The translations under genes and the position numbers were made by a program. From the NCBI RefSeq assembly GCF_024171785.1, contig NZ_JAMTCK010000004.1, positions 434,001 through 498,000 on the forward strand: a DNA stretch of 64,000 nt. The letters are read 5' to 3'. The notes under the pieces were generated by a model. The model did not search any database. It was given only the letters and a program-made list of their open reading frames with translations, and was not told where the DNA came from. Position 1 is the stretch's first letter, and every line of letters starts with the position of its first letter. Positions 33,594 to 42,734 of this stretch are shown piece after piece. The DNA is from Goodfellowiella coeruleoviolacea (GTDB taxonomy: Bacteria > Actinomycetota > Actinomycetes > Mycobacteriales > Pseudonocardiaceae).

Positions 33594-34573
33594 CCGTGGG
33601 TGTCGACATCGGGGGCACCAGCGTGCGGGCCGGCGTGGTCGACGCCGCCGGCTCGGTGCTGGACACCGCGCGCACGCCGACCCCCAGCGGGGTGGCACCG
33701 CTGGAGCAGGCCATCGCCGCCACCGTGGGGCAGCTGGCCCGGCGCCACCCGGTCAGCGCGGTCGGCCTGGCCGTGGCCGGGTTCGTCACCTCCGACCGGC
33801 GTTCGGTGCGCTTCGCCCCGCACCTGGCCTGGCGCGGCACCCCGGTGGCCGACCGGATGACCGAGGTGCTGGGCATGCCGGTGGTGCTGGAACACGACGC
33901 CAACGCCGCGGCACTGGCCGAGTACCGGTTCGGCGCGGCCCGGGGCGCCCGGGTGGCCGTGCTGGTGGCGCTGGGCACCGGGATCGGCGGGGCGCTGCTC
34001 ATCGACGGCCAGGTGTTCCGCGGCGCCCACGGGGTCGCGCCGGAACTGGGCCACCTGCGGCTGGTGCCGGGCGGCCGGCCCTGCCCGTGCGGCAAGTACG
34101 GCTGCTGGGAGCGCTACTGCAGCGGCACCGCGTTGAGCACCACCGCGGTGGAGCTGCTGGCCCGCAACCCCGGCCGGGCCAGCCTGCTGGCCAGGGAGAG
34201 CAGCCGGGACCCCGGCTGGGTGACCGGTCAGCGGGTGGCCGGCGCCGCCCGGGACGGCGACCCGATCGCCCTGCAGGCCATGGCCGAACTGGCCAGGTGG
34301 CTGGGGGAGGGGCTGGCGCTGGTCGCCGACGTCTACGACCCCGAGGTGGTGGTGATCGGCGGTGGGGTGTCCGAGTCGGCCCCGCTGTTCCTGGACGACG
34401 CGCGGGAGCACTACGCGTCCGTGATCACCGGCACCGGCCACCGCCCGCTGGCCCGCATCCGCACCGCCCAACTGGGTGACCAGGCCGGCATCGTCGGCTC
34501 CGCCGCCCTGGCCAGGGACCTGGCCACGACCCTGGCCGAGTCCCGCACCGACCTGGCGCCCGGCGCCGGCTGA
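33587..34573 (+). CDS. ROK family glucokinase
   Basis: 328 residues. ATP/phosphate site TVGVDIGGTSVRAGVVD at the N-terminus, sugar site LEHDANAAALAEY with catalytic Asp, GTGIGGALLIDG, and the ROK zinc motif CPCGKYGCWERY (C-x-C-G-x2-G-C-x-E). No DNA-binding domain, so it is a kinase and not a repressor. Glucose is the most likely substrate. GTG 33587 overlaps the preceding gene. Confidence 0.92.
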   Translation: MLTVGVDIGGTSVRAGVVDAAGSVLDTARTPTPSGVAPLEQAIAATVGQLARRHPVSAVGLAVAGFVTSDRRSVRFAPHLAWRGTPVADRMTEVLGMPVVLEHDANAAALAEYRFGAARGARVAVLVALGTGIGGALLIDGQVFRGAHGVAPELGHLRLVPGGRPCPCGKYGCWERYCSGTALSTTAVELLARNPGRASLLARESSRDPGWVTGQRVAGAARDGDPIALQAMAELARWLGEGLALVADVYDPEVVVIGGGVSESAPLFLDDAREHYASVITGTGHRPLARIRTAQLGDQAGIVGSAALARDLATTLAESRTDLAPGAG

Positions 34574-34582
34574 GGAGGCGAC

Positions 34583-35086
34583 GTGTCTGATCACGCCACC
34601 TACGAGCAGTTCCTGCGGACCGGCAGCGGTACCGAGCGGGTGCGCCTCGACCTGGACGCGCCCCACGCGCGGGTCGTGGTCGAGTGTCGGTGGATGGGGC
34701 TGGACGACGTGCCGGCCCGCTGCGAACTCCGGTTCAGGCACCGGCCGGACGGCGACGGGTACGGGCGGCTCGAACTGGTCGCCGCGGCGGCGGCCGAGTC
34801 GTCCGACGCCGAGTTGACCCCGGTGCCGGAGCTGACAGCCGAGGACGCCCTGCTGCCGCTGGTGGTGGAGTACCTGCGGGTGGGGCGCACGCCCGTGCAC
34901 GTCCACCCGGAGTCCCAGTTCGCCGCGATGCGCCCGATCGGCTACGCGGACTGGAACGCGCACTTCGACCTGCTGCTGCTCGTGGACGACGGGGAGGGCT
35001 GGCCGGAGACGCCCTTCTGGGAGCACGTGCGCGGCAGGCTGGACAAGGCGAAGCTGGCCCGCATCGGGCCGAGCGAGGCACGCTGA
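34583..35086 (+). CDS. Unknown protein
   Basis: I do not recognise this 167-residue product. It looks like a single mixed alpha/beta domain: RVRLDLDAPHARVVVECRWMG, CELRFRHRPDGDGYGRLELV, then LLPLVVEYLRVGRTPVHVHP and a C-terminal helix. No signal peptide or membrane helix. GTG 34583 has GAGGAGG upstream, 9 bp after the ROK kinase stop, so it is the last gene of the operon that starts at 31297. Confidence 0.7.
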   Translation: MSDHATYEQFLRTGSGTERVRLDLDAPHARVVVECRWMGLDDVPARCELRFRHRPDGDGYGRLELVAAAAAESSDAELTPVPELTAEDALLPLVVEYLRVGRTPVHVHPESQFAAMRPIGYADWNAHFDLLLLVDDGEGWPETPFWEHVRGRLDKAKLARIGPSEAR

Positions 35087-35150
35087 CCACCGCCGCCGGG
35101 CCCGGGGCGCGTCGGGAAGCGGCCACTGTGGACAGACGAGGGCGGTCCGC

Positions 35151-35531
35151 TCAGCGCGCCGCCGCGTCGCCGTCGTGCTCGGCGAGGTAGTTCCTGTTGA
35201 CCTCGATCAGGTCGTCGAGCGCGGTCCGCGCGGCGGCGAGGCTGTCGATCGTCGAGCACAGCCGGTTCCGCTCGCGTTCCAGCGTCACCAGGGCGCGCCG
35301 CGCTTCGTGGACGCTGGGCTCGGCCATGCACGGCACCATCTCGGCGATGGTGCGGGTGGACAGTCCCGCGGCCAGGAAGGCCCGGATGAGTTCAACCCGC
35401 CGGACGTGCTCGTCGGTGTAGTGCCGCTGACCACTGGGGGCCCGCGCACTGGCCAACAGCCCCTGGTCCTCGTAGTAGCGCAGCAGCCGCCGGCTCACCC
35501 CGGTCCGGGCGGACAGCTCCCCGATGCGCAC
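35151..35531 (-). CDS. MerR family transcriptional regulator
   Basis: 126 residues, start GTG 35531. HTH: RIGELSARTGVSRRLLRYYEDQGLL, then GQRHYTDEHVRRV; the C-terminal helix is LERERNRLCSTIDSLAAAR. One Cys in EMVPCMAEP. Divergent from the EthD gene, and the gap between them holds a dyad inside a stretched promoter spacer, the usual MerR arrangement. Confidence 0.92.
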   Translation of the reverse strand: MRIGELSARTGVSRRLLRYYEDQGLLASARAPSGQRHYTDEHVRRVELIRAFLAAGLSTRTIAEMVPCMAEPSVHEARRALVTLERERNRLCSTIDSLAAARTALDDLIEVNRNYLAEHDGDAAAR

Positions 35532-35563
35532 CCAGCTCCTCCGGTGGTCTGGATCACTCCGGC

Positions 35564-35595
35564 TTGCCCCTCACACGTATGTGAACTCTTAGCGT
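35564..35595 (+). promoter_or_regulatory. MerR-type promoter of the EthD gene
   Basis: TTGCCC (35564-35569) and TAGCGT (35590-35595) are 20 bp apart, longer than the usual 17. The dyad TCACACGTATGTGA (35571-35584, arms TCACA/TGTGA) fills the spacer. This is the hallmark of MerR-activated promoters. Confidence 0.72.
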
Positions 35596-35680
35596 AGCTC
35601 GCGTGCCGCGGGCATCCCCGGCCCTGGACGACCAGGCCCCGCCCGCACCCCCGGCACGCCCACGCGAGCAGGAGGAACCC

Positions 35681-36016
35681 GTGATCAAGTTCGCTTACCT
35701 GGTCAAGCGCGTCGAAGGCATGTCCTTCGAGCAGTTCGTCACCTACCACCGCGACCACCACGCCCCGCTGTTCACCTCGATCCCCGAGGCGCGCCAGTAC
35801 GTGCGCAAGTACACCGTCTCGCACCCGGTGCCCGCGCCCGGTTACCCCAGTCCCGACTACGACGGCCTCACCGAGATCTGGTTCGAGAGCTGGGCGGACC
35901 ACGACGCGTTCTTCGCGTCCGACAACTACCGGACACTGGTGAACCCGGACGAGGCGAGGTTCATCGACATGACCTCGGTCCGGACCATGGTCACCACCGA
36001 GAAGGTGGTGATCTGA
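35681..36016 (+). CDS. EthD domain protein
   Basis: 111 residues of the ferredoxin-like dimeric barrel EthD fold: IKFAYLVKRVEGMSFEQFVTYHRDHHAPL, with conserved HRDHHAPL, then a C-terminal FFASDNYRTLVNPDEARFID segment. EthD proteins support oxygenase or ether-degradation pathways, and many have unknown roles. GTG 35681 has AGGAGG 6-10 nt upstream and matches the usual N-terminus. An in-frame GTG at 35603 lies exactly 7 nt after the -10 box and would add a Pro-rich 26-residue head if the message were read leaderless. Confidence 0.87.
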   Translation: MIKFAYLVKRVEGMSFEQFVTYHRDHHAPLFTSIPEARQYVRKYTVSHPVPAPGYPSPDYDGLTEIWFESWADHDAFFASDNYRTLVNPDEARFIDMTSVRTMVTTEKVVI

Positions 36017-36034
36017 CCGCACCCGCCGCGAACC

Positions 36035-36126
36035 GGTGCGGTGCGGCCGGCCCGGGACGGTGCGGTGTGGGGCCAGCGCGGGACGGTGCGGTGTGGGGCC
36101 AGCGCGGCACGGTGTGCGCGGCCAGC
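36035..36126. repeat. 26-bp tandem repeat, three and a half units
   Basis: Units start at 36035 (24 bp, diverged), 36059 and 36085 (26 bp each, one mismatch) and 36111 (partial). Unit core: GGTGCGGTGTGGGGCCAGCG. It lies directly after the EthD stop. Confidence 0.85.
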
Positions 36127-36226
36127 TCCGCCGCGATGCCTGCGGCCAGCCCCCGCCCTCCCAGGGGGGCGTCCCCTGGACCAGCCTATCCACCCCCCAC
36201 CAGCGAGAACAGGGGACGACAGTGCC

Positions 36227-36235
36227 TGTGGACAA
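36227..36235 (-). promoter_or_regulatory. DnaA-box-like site 1
   Basis: Reads TTGTCCACA on the minus strand, the high-GC actinobacterial DnaA box consensus. Confidence 0.5.
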
Positions 36236-36246
36236 CTCGCCGGGCC

Positions 36247-36255
36247 TGTGCACAA
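36247..36255 (-). promoter_or_regulatory. DnaA-box-like site 2
   Basis: Reads TTGTGCACA on the minus strand, one change from consensus, same orientation as site 1 and 20 bp away, about two helical turns. Confidence 0.45.
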
Positions 36256-36347
36256 CCGAGCGGCCGAACGGGTGACGGACGATGTCAGGCGTGGCTCAGC
36301 GCGTCGGCCGGACCGGGTCCGGGGCGCGCCGGTGCTGGCGGGGTCGG

Positions 36348-37106
36348 TCAGACCTGGGCGCCGTCGTCCCAGCCGGAGTCGGGCGGCGGGCCCTGGCGCA
36401 TGCGCAGCACCAGCAGGCCGATGCCGGCGCTCATCGAGATCAGCGCGAGCGGCGTGGCCGCGCTGCTGGCCAGCCCGAGCAGGCTGGGCGCGACCAGCAG
36501 CAGGATGCCCAACGCGACCAGGGCCAGCGCCGCGATGGTGCCGGTCCGCATCGGCGGCAGCGGGGGCGGGTCCGGCGGCACGAAGTGCTCGTCGTCGGCC
36601 TCGGCGGTCTGGTCCGCCCGGTCCTCGGACGTGCCGGTCCCCTCGTCCGGGGCCCGGTGCCGGCCGGGCTGCTGGGTCGGCCGGGACTCGCGCCGGTCAC
36701 CGTCCGGGCCGCGGGGTGGGCCGGAGCGGGCGGCGGTGTCCGGACCGGTGGCCGGGTCCGGCCCGTAGTCGCTGGGCTCGAACGCGCGGAACGGCCTGAT
36801 GTCCGGGACGTCGGTGCCGGTCGGGCCCGCCGGTCCGGCCGGCCCGGGCGGAATGGCGCCAGCCGGCGTTGACCCAGCCGGCGCGGACCCGGGTGGCGTT
36901 GTCCCGGTGGGCGTGGACCCGGCCCGGCGGGTGCCGGGCTGGTTCGGATCGTCCTCACCGAACAGCCCCACCGCGTCCGGGCCGAGCGCCTCCAGCTCAC
37001 CCTGGTCGGGCCAGCGGGCGTGCAGGCCGTCCCGCTCCAGGCCGGCGACGATCTCGGCGAAGGCGGCGTCGATGTCCTCCGGCCCGTCCGGGCCGCGCCC
37101 GGTCAC
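36348..37106 (-). CDS. Membrane protein with long disordered head and EHFVPPDPPPLP motif
   Basis: 252 residues. An N-terminal 55-residue segment (DIDAAFAEIVAGLERDGL) may fold. A Pro/Gly/Thr-rich disordered region follows (about 55-165). The motif EHFVPPDPPPLPPM immediately precedes two transmembrane helices (TIAALALVALGILLLVAPSLL and ATPLALISMSAGIGLLVL). This motif next to the membrane is familiar from unannotated actinobacterial membrane proteins; the function is unknown. GTG 37106 overlaps the stop of the upstream esterase gene as GTGA. Confidence 0.8.
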   Translation of the reverse strand: MTGRGPDGPEDIDAAFAEIVAGLERDGLHARWPDQGELEALGPDAVGLFGEDDPNQPGTRRAGSTPTGTTPPGSAPAGSTPAGAIPPGPAGPAGPTGTDVPDIRPFRAFEPSDYGPDPATGPDTAARSGPPRGPDGDRRESRPTQQPGRHRAPDEGTGTSEDRADQTAEADDEHFVPPDPPPLPPMRTGTIAALALVALGILLLVAPSLLGLASSAATPLALISMSAGIGLLVLRMRQGPPPDSGWDDGAQV

Positions 37107-37873
37107 GCCGGCTCCCCGAGGCGTTCGCGGTGCACCCGCCTGACGAACTCCACGCTCCCAGCGAAGATTGTCGGCGCGTCGTGGTCAAGGGTGGCGACGT
37201 GATCGCTGTTCGGCAGAACCACCTCGGTCACGTCGGTGCTGCGCACCCCGTCCAGCACGATCCTGGAGTTGACCGGCTCGACCACACTGTCCACAACGGA
37301 GTGGAACAGCGCCAGCGGCTGGGTGACCCGGTCCAGGTCGGCCCGCACCAGCCCCCACAGCTCGCGCAGGCTGGCCAGCGCGCGTAACGGCGTGCGCGGG
37401 TAGGCCAGCTCCCGCACGCCCGGCTTGGCGATGGCCCCGCCGATCGGCGCGACCGACGGCACCAGGCGGGACAACACCGGTAAGACCACCATTTCCCGGC
37501 GCAGGCTGGTCACCGACGGGTTCACCAGGGCGATGCCGGCCACGGCCGCGCCGTGCCGCTGGGCCAGGCGCAGCGTCAGCGTGCCGCCCATGGACAGGCC
37601 GAACACGAACACCGAGGCGCACCTGCGGGTCAACCCGAGGAACTCCTCCTCCACCCGGCCGTACCACTCCGGCCACCGGGTGCGGTTCATCTCCTGCCAG
37701 GTGGTGCCGTGGCCGGGCAGACGGGGACAGGACACCGTGAAACCCTCGGCCGCGAGGTGTTCACCCCACGGCCGCATGGACTGCGGCGAGCCGGTGAAGC
37801 CGTGGCACAGCAGCACCCCGACCTCGTCGGACCCTTGATGCGCGAATGGTTCCGCGCCGGCCAGCACGGGCAC
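37103..37873 (-). CDS. Alpha/beta hydrolase (carboxylesterase / monoacylglycerol lipase type)
   Basis: 256 residues. Oxyanion-side HGFTGSPQSM, nucleophile elbow GLSMGG, acidic residue in FHSVVDSVV and catalytic His in NSDHVATLDHD. The size and the GFTGSP and SDHV segments resemble Est30-type esterases. It may hydrolyse short or medium acyl esters or monoacylglycerol. GTG 37873 follows AAGGGAGGG; the open frame to 38248 has no support. It is translationally coupled to the following membrane protein gene. Confidence 0.9.
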   Translation of the reverse strand: MPVLAGAEPFAHQGSDEVGVLLCHGFTGSPQSMRPWGEHLAAEGFTVSCPRLPGHGTTWQEMNRTRWPEWYGRVEEEFLGLTRRCASVFVFGLSMGGTLTLRLAQRHGAAVAGIALVNPSVTSLRREMVVLPVLSRLVPSVAPIGGAIAKPGVRELAYPRTPLRALASLRELWGLVRADLDRVTQPLALFHSVVDSVVEPVNSRIVLDGVRSTDVTEVVLPNSDHVATLDHDAPTIFAGSVEFVRRVHRERLGEPA

Positions 37874-38208
37874 CCCAGCCCTCCCTTGCGCGCGGAGCGG
37901 ATCGGCCCCGGCCCGGTGGCCGAGAACCCTGGTGACTGCGGATCGGCCACCACCTCGGTGGCCGGAAGCGTTGACGTCTCCTCTGATCCTGCCATCGTCG
38001 CACGGCCGCACACCGTTGCACGGTCGGCGGTCGACCAATTCCGGCACCGATTCCGGGCACCGCCGCCGAAGCCGGGCGCGCGCCGCACGGGGCACCCCTG
38101 TCCGCTTCCGCCGGATCGCGTTGCGTTGTGCCTTCTGCCCGCTGCTCCGTACCCTGGTGAGAAGGCCGCCACCAGGCGGGGTTGGGGTAAGGGGAGGCGC
38201 TGCGCGCG
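37874..38208. promoter_or_regulatory. Divergent esterase / PlsC-2 intergenic region
   Basis: No gene is seen. For the rightward gene TTGTGC (38126-38131) and TACCCT (38150-38155) are 18 bp apart, a plausible sigma-70-type promoter with a 5' leader of about 47 nt. The leftward promoter is not obvious. Confidence 0.5.
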
Positions 38209-38967
38209 GTGCTGTACTGGGTGCTGAAGTACGTGCTGCTTGGGCCACTGCTCAACGTGTTCTTCCGGCCACGCATCGTGGCGGGCGCGGAGAACGTGCC
38301 CAAGACCGGCGGGGCCATCCTGGCCAGCAACCACCTCGCCGTGTCCGACTCCTTCTTCCTGCCGCTCAAGCTGTCCCGGCGGGTCACCTTCCCGGCCAAG
38401 ATCGAGTACTTCACCGGCAAGGGCGTCAAGGGCAAGCTGCAGAAGTGGTTCATGTCCGGCGTCGGCCAGGTGCCCATCGACCGCTCCAGCGCCTCGGCCG
38501 CGCAGGCCGCCCTGGACACCGGGGTCCGGCTGCTGCGCGAGGGCAAGCTGCTCGGCATCTACCCGGAGGGCACCCGCTCGCCGGACGGCCGGCTGTACAA
38601 GGGCAAGGTGGGCGTGGCCTGGATGGCGCTGGAGGCCGGCGTCCCAGTGATCCCGGTGGCCATGTTCGGCACGGACAAGGCCAATCCGATCGGGTCGAAG
38701 ATGTGGCGGCCGCACCGGATCCGGATCAAGATCGGCAAGCCGCTGGACTTCTCCCGCTACGAGGGCCTGTCCGGTGACCGGTTCGTGCTGCGCTCGATCA
38801 CCGACGAGATCATGTACGCGCTGATGGAACTGTCCGGCCAGGAGTACGTGGACGTGTACGCGGCCAAGGCCAAGCAGGACCAGGACGCGGGCCGGCGCGC
38901 CGAGGTGGTCCGCCAGCCGGGTCAGCCGGCGGACGCCGACCGGCTGCCGGAGAGCAAGGCGGGCTGA
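38209..38967 (+). CDS. 1-acyl-glycerol-3-phosphate acyltransferase (PlsC family), Rv2182c-like
   Basis: 252 residues. H-x4-D in ASNHLAVSDSF, substrate segment FPAKIEYFTGKG, and YPEGTRSPDG. The C-terminal ITDEIMYALMELSGQEYVDVY is shared with the 2328-2999 protein, but the first and last 30 residues differ, so the two paralogues may prefer different acyl groups or acceptors. GTG 38209 with GGGGAGG about 12 nt upstream. By position it corresponds to Rv2182c. A charged tail of about 30 residues follows the domain. Confidence 0.9.
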   Translation: MLYWVLKYVLLGPLLNVFFRPRIVAGAENVPKTGGAILASNHLAVSDSFFLPLKLSRRVTFPAKIEYFTGKGVKGKLQKWFMSGVGQVPIDRSSASAAQAALDTGVRLLREGKLLGIYPEGTRSPDGRLYKGKVGVAWMALEAGVPVIPVAMFGTDKANPIGSKMWRPHRIRIKIGKPLDFSRYEGLSGDRFVLRSITDEIMYALMELSGQEYVDVYAAKAKQDQDAGRRAEVVRQPGQPADADRLPESKAG

Positions 38968-38976
38968 CCCGCACCG

Positions 38977-39015
38977 CTGGCACACCGCGCTGGCACACCG
39001 CACTGGCACACCGCG
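38977..39015. repeat. 13-bp tandem repeat, three units
   Basis: CTGGCACACCGC(G/A) repeats at 38977, 38990 and 39003, followed by a decayed unit, in the gap after the PlsC-2 gene. Confidence 0.8.
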
Positions 39016-39118
39016 CTGCCACCCGGTACCGCCGCACCGGAGCGTCACGTCGGACCGCCGTACCGGGTGTCACCCAGCCGGGAGAGATCCCGCCAATGGG
39101 GGCTTGACGGTTTGCTTC

Positions 39119-39124
39119 TACCCT
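39119..39124 (+). promoter_or_regulatory. -10 box TACCCT, leaderless start of the exoribonuclease gene
   Basis: TACCCT, 7 nt, ATG 39132; no Shine-Dalgarno. Confidence 0.6.
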
Positions 39125-39131
39125 CACTCGA

Positions 39132-39644
39132 ATGCGGGCTTTCTACGACTGTGAGTTCATCGAGGACGGGGTGACGATCGACCTGGTGTCGATCGGGGTG
39201 GTCGACGAGGAGGGCCGCGAGTTCTACGCCGTGTCCACCGAGTTCGACCCGGACCGGGCCGGCCCGTGGGTGCGCCAGAACGTGCTGCCCAAGCTGCCCC
39301 CGCCCGCTGACCCGGCCTGGCGCAGCCGCGCCCGCATCCGCGCCGACCTGCTGGACTTCCTCACCGCGCCCGGCGGCGAGCGCGACGACATCGAGTTGTG
39401 GGCCTGGTTCGCCGCCTACGACCACGTGGCACTGGCCCAGCTGTGGGGCCCGATGCCCGCGCTGCCCCGGGCGCTGCCCCGGTTCACCCGGGACCTGCGC
39501 CAGCGCTGGGAGGACGTGGGCCGGCCCCGGCTGCCCGCGCCGCCGGACGACGCGCACGACGCGCTCGCCGACGCCAGGCACAACCTGGCCCGGTGGAAGG
39601 TGATCGAGGCGGAGCGCCGCCGCCTGGGCTTCCCCCTGCGCTGA
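39132..39644 (+). CDS. DEDDh 3'-5' exoribonuclease, Rv2179c-like
   Basis: 170 residues. It starts MRAFYDCEFIEDGVTIDLVS with the first acidic pair (D6, E8). A second Asp is in WAWFAAYDHVAL, and the C-terminal DDAHDALADARHNL supplies the His and last Asp. This compact RNase T-like fold is that of Rv2179c, which has been shown to be an exoribonuclease. Leaderless start. Monocistronic. Confidence 0.92.
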   Translation: MRAFYDCEFIEDGVTIDLVSIGVVDEEGREFYAVSTEFDPDRAGPWVRQNVLPKLPPPADPAWRSRARIRADLLDFLTAPGGERDDIELWAWFAAYDHVALAQLWGPMPALPRALPRFTRDLRQRWEDVGRPRLPAPPDDAHDALADARHNLARWKVIEAERRRLGFPLR

Positions 39645-39887
39645 GCCGGCGTGCCGAGCCGGCCCACCGCGCTGGGCCGCGGTGCACGGCCGCCGGATTT
39701 CGCTGCGCTGCGCGTGGACCGGGCGGTGCTGGGCCGATCAGGGGGCCGGCTGCTCCGTTCGTGCCAGCCCAGTCGCCGGGACGTGACCCGGGTGTTGCTG
39801 CACCGATCCAGGGCATGACACGCTGAAGCCGCGAGGAGTGATGCCGGTTACTGCCGGCTGAGGCGACGAGAAGGACGAGGCAAGCAA

Positions 39888-40913
39888 ATGCGCATCGGTG
39901 TGCTCACCGGCGGTGGCGACTGCCCGGGGCTCAACGCGGTGATCCGTGCCGTTGTCCGCAAGGGCATCGAGGCCCACGGCTGGGAGGTCATCGGGTTCCG
40001 CAACGGCTGGCAGGGGCCGGTCGAGGGACTGGTCAAGCCGATCGGCCTCGACGATGTCGAGGACATTCTCACCAGGGGCGGCACAATCCTCGGTTCCTCG
40101 CGAACCAACCCCTACAAGATCGACGGCGGCGTCGACCGCATCCGCCAGACCCTGGCCGAGCACCAGATCGACGCGCTGGTGGCGATCGGCGGCGAGGACA
40201 CCCTCGGCGTGGCCAAGCGGCTCACCGACGACGGCATCGGCGTGGTCGGCGTGCCCAAGACCATCGACAACGACCTGGGCGCCACCGACTACACGTTCGG
40301 CTTCGACACCGCCGTGCACATCGCCACCGAGGCCATCGACCGGCTGCGCACCACGGCCGAGTCGCACCACCGGGCGCTGGTCGTCGAGGTGATGGGCCGG
40401 CACGCCGGGTGGATCGCGCTGCACTCCGGCCTGGCCGGCGGCGCCAACGTGATCCTGGTGCCGGAGAAGCCGTTCTCCATCGACCGGGTGGTCGACTGGG
40501 TGCGCAGCCGGTTCGAGCGCGAGTACGCACCGATCATCGTGGTCGCTGAGGGCGCCATGCCCGAGGGCGGCGCCGAGGTGCTGGCCACCGGCGAGAAGGA
40601 CGCGTTCGGCCACGTGCGGCTGGGGGGCGTCGGCACCTGGCTGGCCGACGAGATCGCGCAGCGCACCGGCAAGGAGTCCCGGGCCGTGGTGCTGGGGCAC
40701 GTCCAGCGCGGCGGCACCCCGACCGCCTACGACCGGGTGCTGGCCACCCGCTTCGGCCTGCACGCGGTGGACGCCGTGCACGAGGGTGACTTCGGCGTGA
40801 TGGTGGCGCTGCGCGGCACCGACATCGTCCGGGTCAAGCTGTCCGAGGCCACGGCCGAGCTGAAGACGGTGCCGGCGGAGCGCTACGCCGAGGCCGAGGT
40901 CTTCTTCGGCTGA
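39888..40913 (+). CDS. pfkA: 6-phosphofructokinase, probably PPi-dependent
   Basis: 341 residues. Substrate and phosphate loops: VLTGGGDCPGLNAVIR, IGGEDTLGVA, VPKTIDNDLGATDYTFGFDTA, EVMGRHAGW and VLGHVQRGGTPTAYDRV. Two positions distinguish ATP- from PPi-using enzymes: the residue after the metal-ligand acid (Gly104 in E. coli) is Asp here (GGEDT), and Gly124 is Lys (PKTIDND). Both are the PPi-type states. The reaction would be a reversible fructose-6-phosphate/fructose-1,6-bisphosphate interconversion. ATG 39888 has GAGG about 8 nt upstream. Followed by a strong terminator. Confidence 0.93.
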   Translation: MRIGVLTGGGDCPGLNAVIRAVVRKGIEAHGWEVIGFRNGWQGPVEGLVKPIGLDDVEDILTRGGTILGSSRTNPYKIDGGVDRIRQTLAEHQIDALVAIGGEDTLGVAKRLTDDGIGVVGVPKTIDNDLGATDYTFGFDTAVHIATEAIDRLRTTAESHHRALVVEVMGRHAGWIALHSGLAGGANVILVPEKPFSIDRVVDWVRSRFEREYAPIIVVAEGAMPEGGAEVLATGEKDAFGHVRLGGVGTWLADEIAQRTGKESRAVVLGHVQRGGTPTAYDRVLATRFGLHAVDAVHEGDFGVMVALRGTDIVRVKLSEATAELKTVPAERYAEAEVFFG

Positions 40914-40944
40914 TCCGCCCGCCGCGGACCGCGCGCACCAACGT

Positions 40945-40978
40945 CCAGGGCGTCGCCCAGCCGAGGGCGGCGCCCTGG
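40945..40978 (+). terminator. Terminator after pfkA
   Basis: Fourteen-base-pair stem, 40945-40958 with 40965-40978, one G-U pair and a 6-nt loop, 32 nt after the stop. Confidence 0.85.
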
Positions 40979-40995
40979 CTCGTCTTCTCACCCGC

Positions 40996-41013
40996 ACCGG
41001 TGACGTCACCGGT
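40996..41013. promoter_or_regulatory. Perfect 18-bp palindrome upstream of aroG
   Basis: ACCGGTGACGTCACCGGT reads the same on both strands. It has no loop, so it is more likely a protein site than a terminator. It lies about 240 bp before the aroG start. Confidence 0.5.
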
Positions 41014-42642
<1,629 letters not shown>

Positions 42643-42667
42643 CCCGCGTCCCGCGGTTGTCACACCT

Positions 42668-42704
42668 CGACGGGGCCGGTGCCCACCAGGCACCGGCCCC
42701 GTCG
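42668..42704 (+). terminator. Terminator after aroG
   Basis: Perfect 16-bp stem, 42668-42683 with 42689-42704, 5-nt loop. Confidence 0.92.
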
Positions 42705-42734
42705 CGTGCGGTCGGTTCCGCGCGGCCGCCCCGG

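Larger units (their letters stand above)
36017..36347. other. Convergent gap with tandem repeats and two DnaA-box-like sites
   Basis: Both flanking genes end here. The left part is a tandem repeat (36035-36126). The right part carries two TGTG(G/C)ACAA words 20 bp apart. No coding frame has a recognisable motif. Confidence 0.6.

Noticed and set aside
31709-35026. A 1105-codon open frame on the minus strand
   Set aside because: It lies entirely over five motif-rich plus-strand genes and is His/Gln/Gly/Arg-rich without domains. Long antisense frames are normal at this base composition.
37874-38248. N-terminal extension of the esterase to 38248
   Set aside because: Arg/Pro-rich with no homology, overlaps the divergent promoter and the PlsC-2 start; GTG 37873 has a strong ribosome site.
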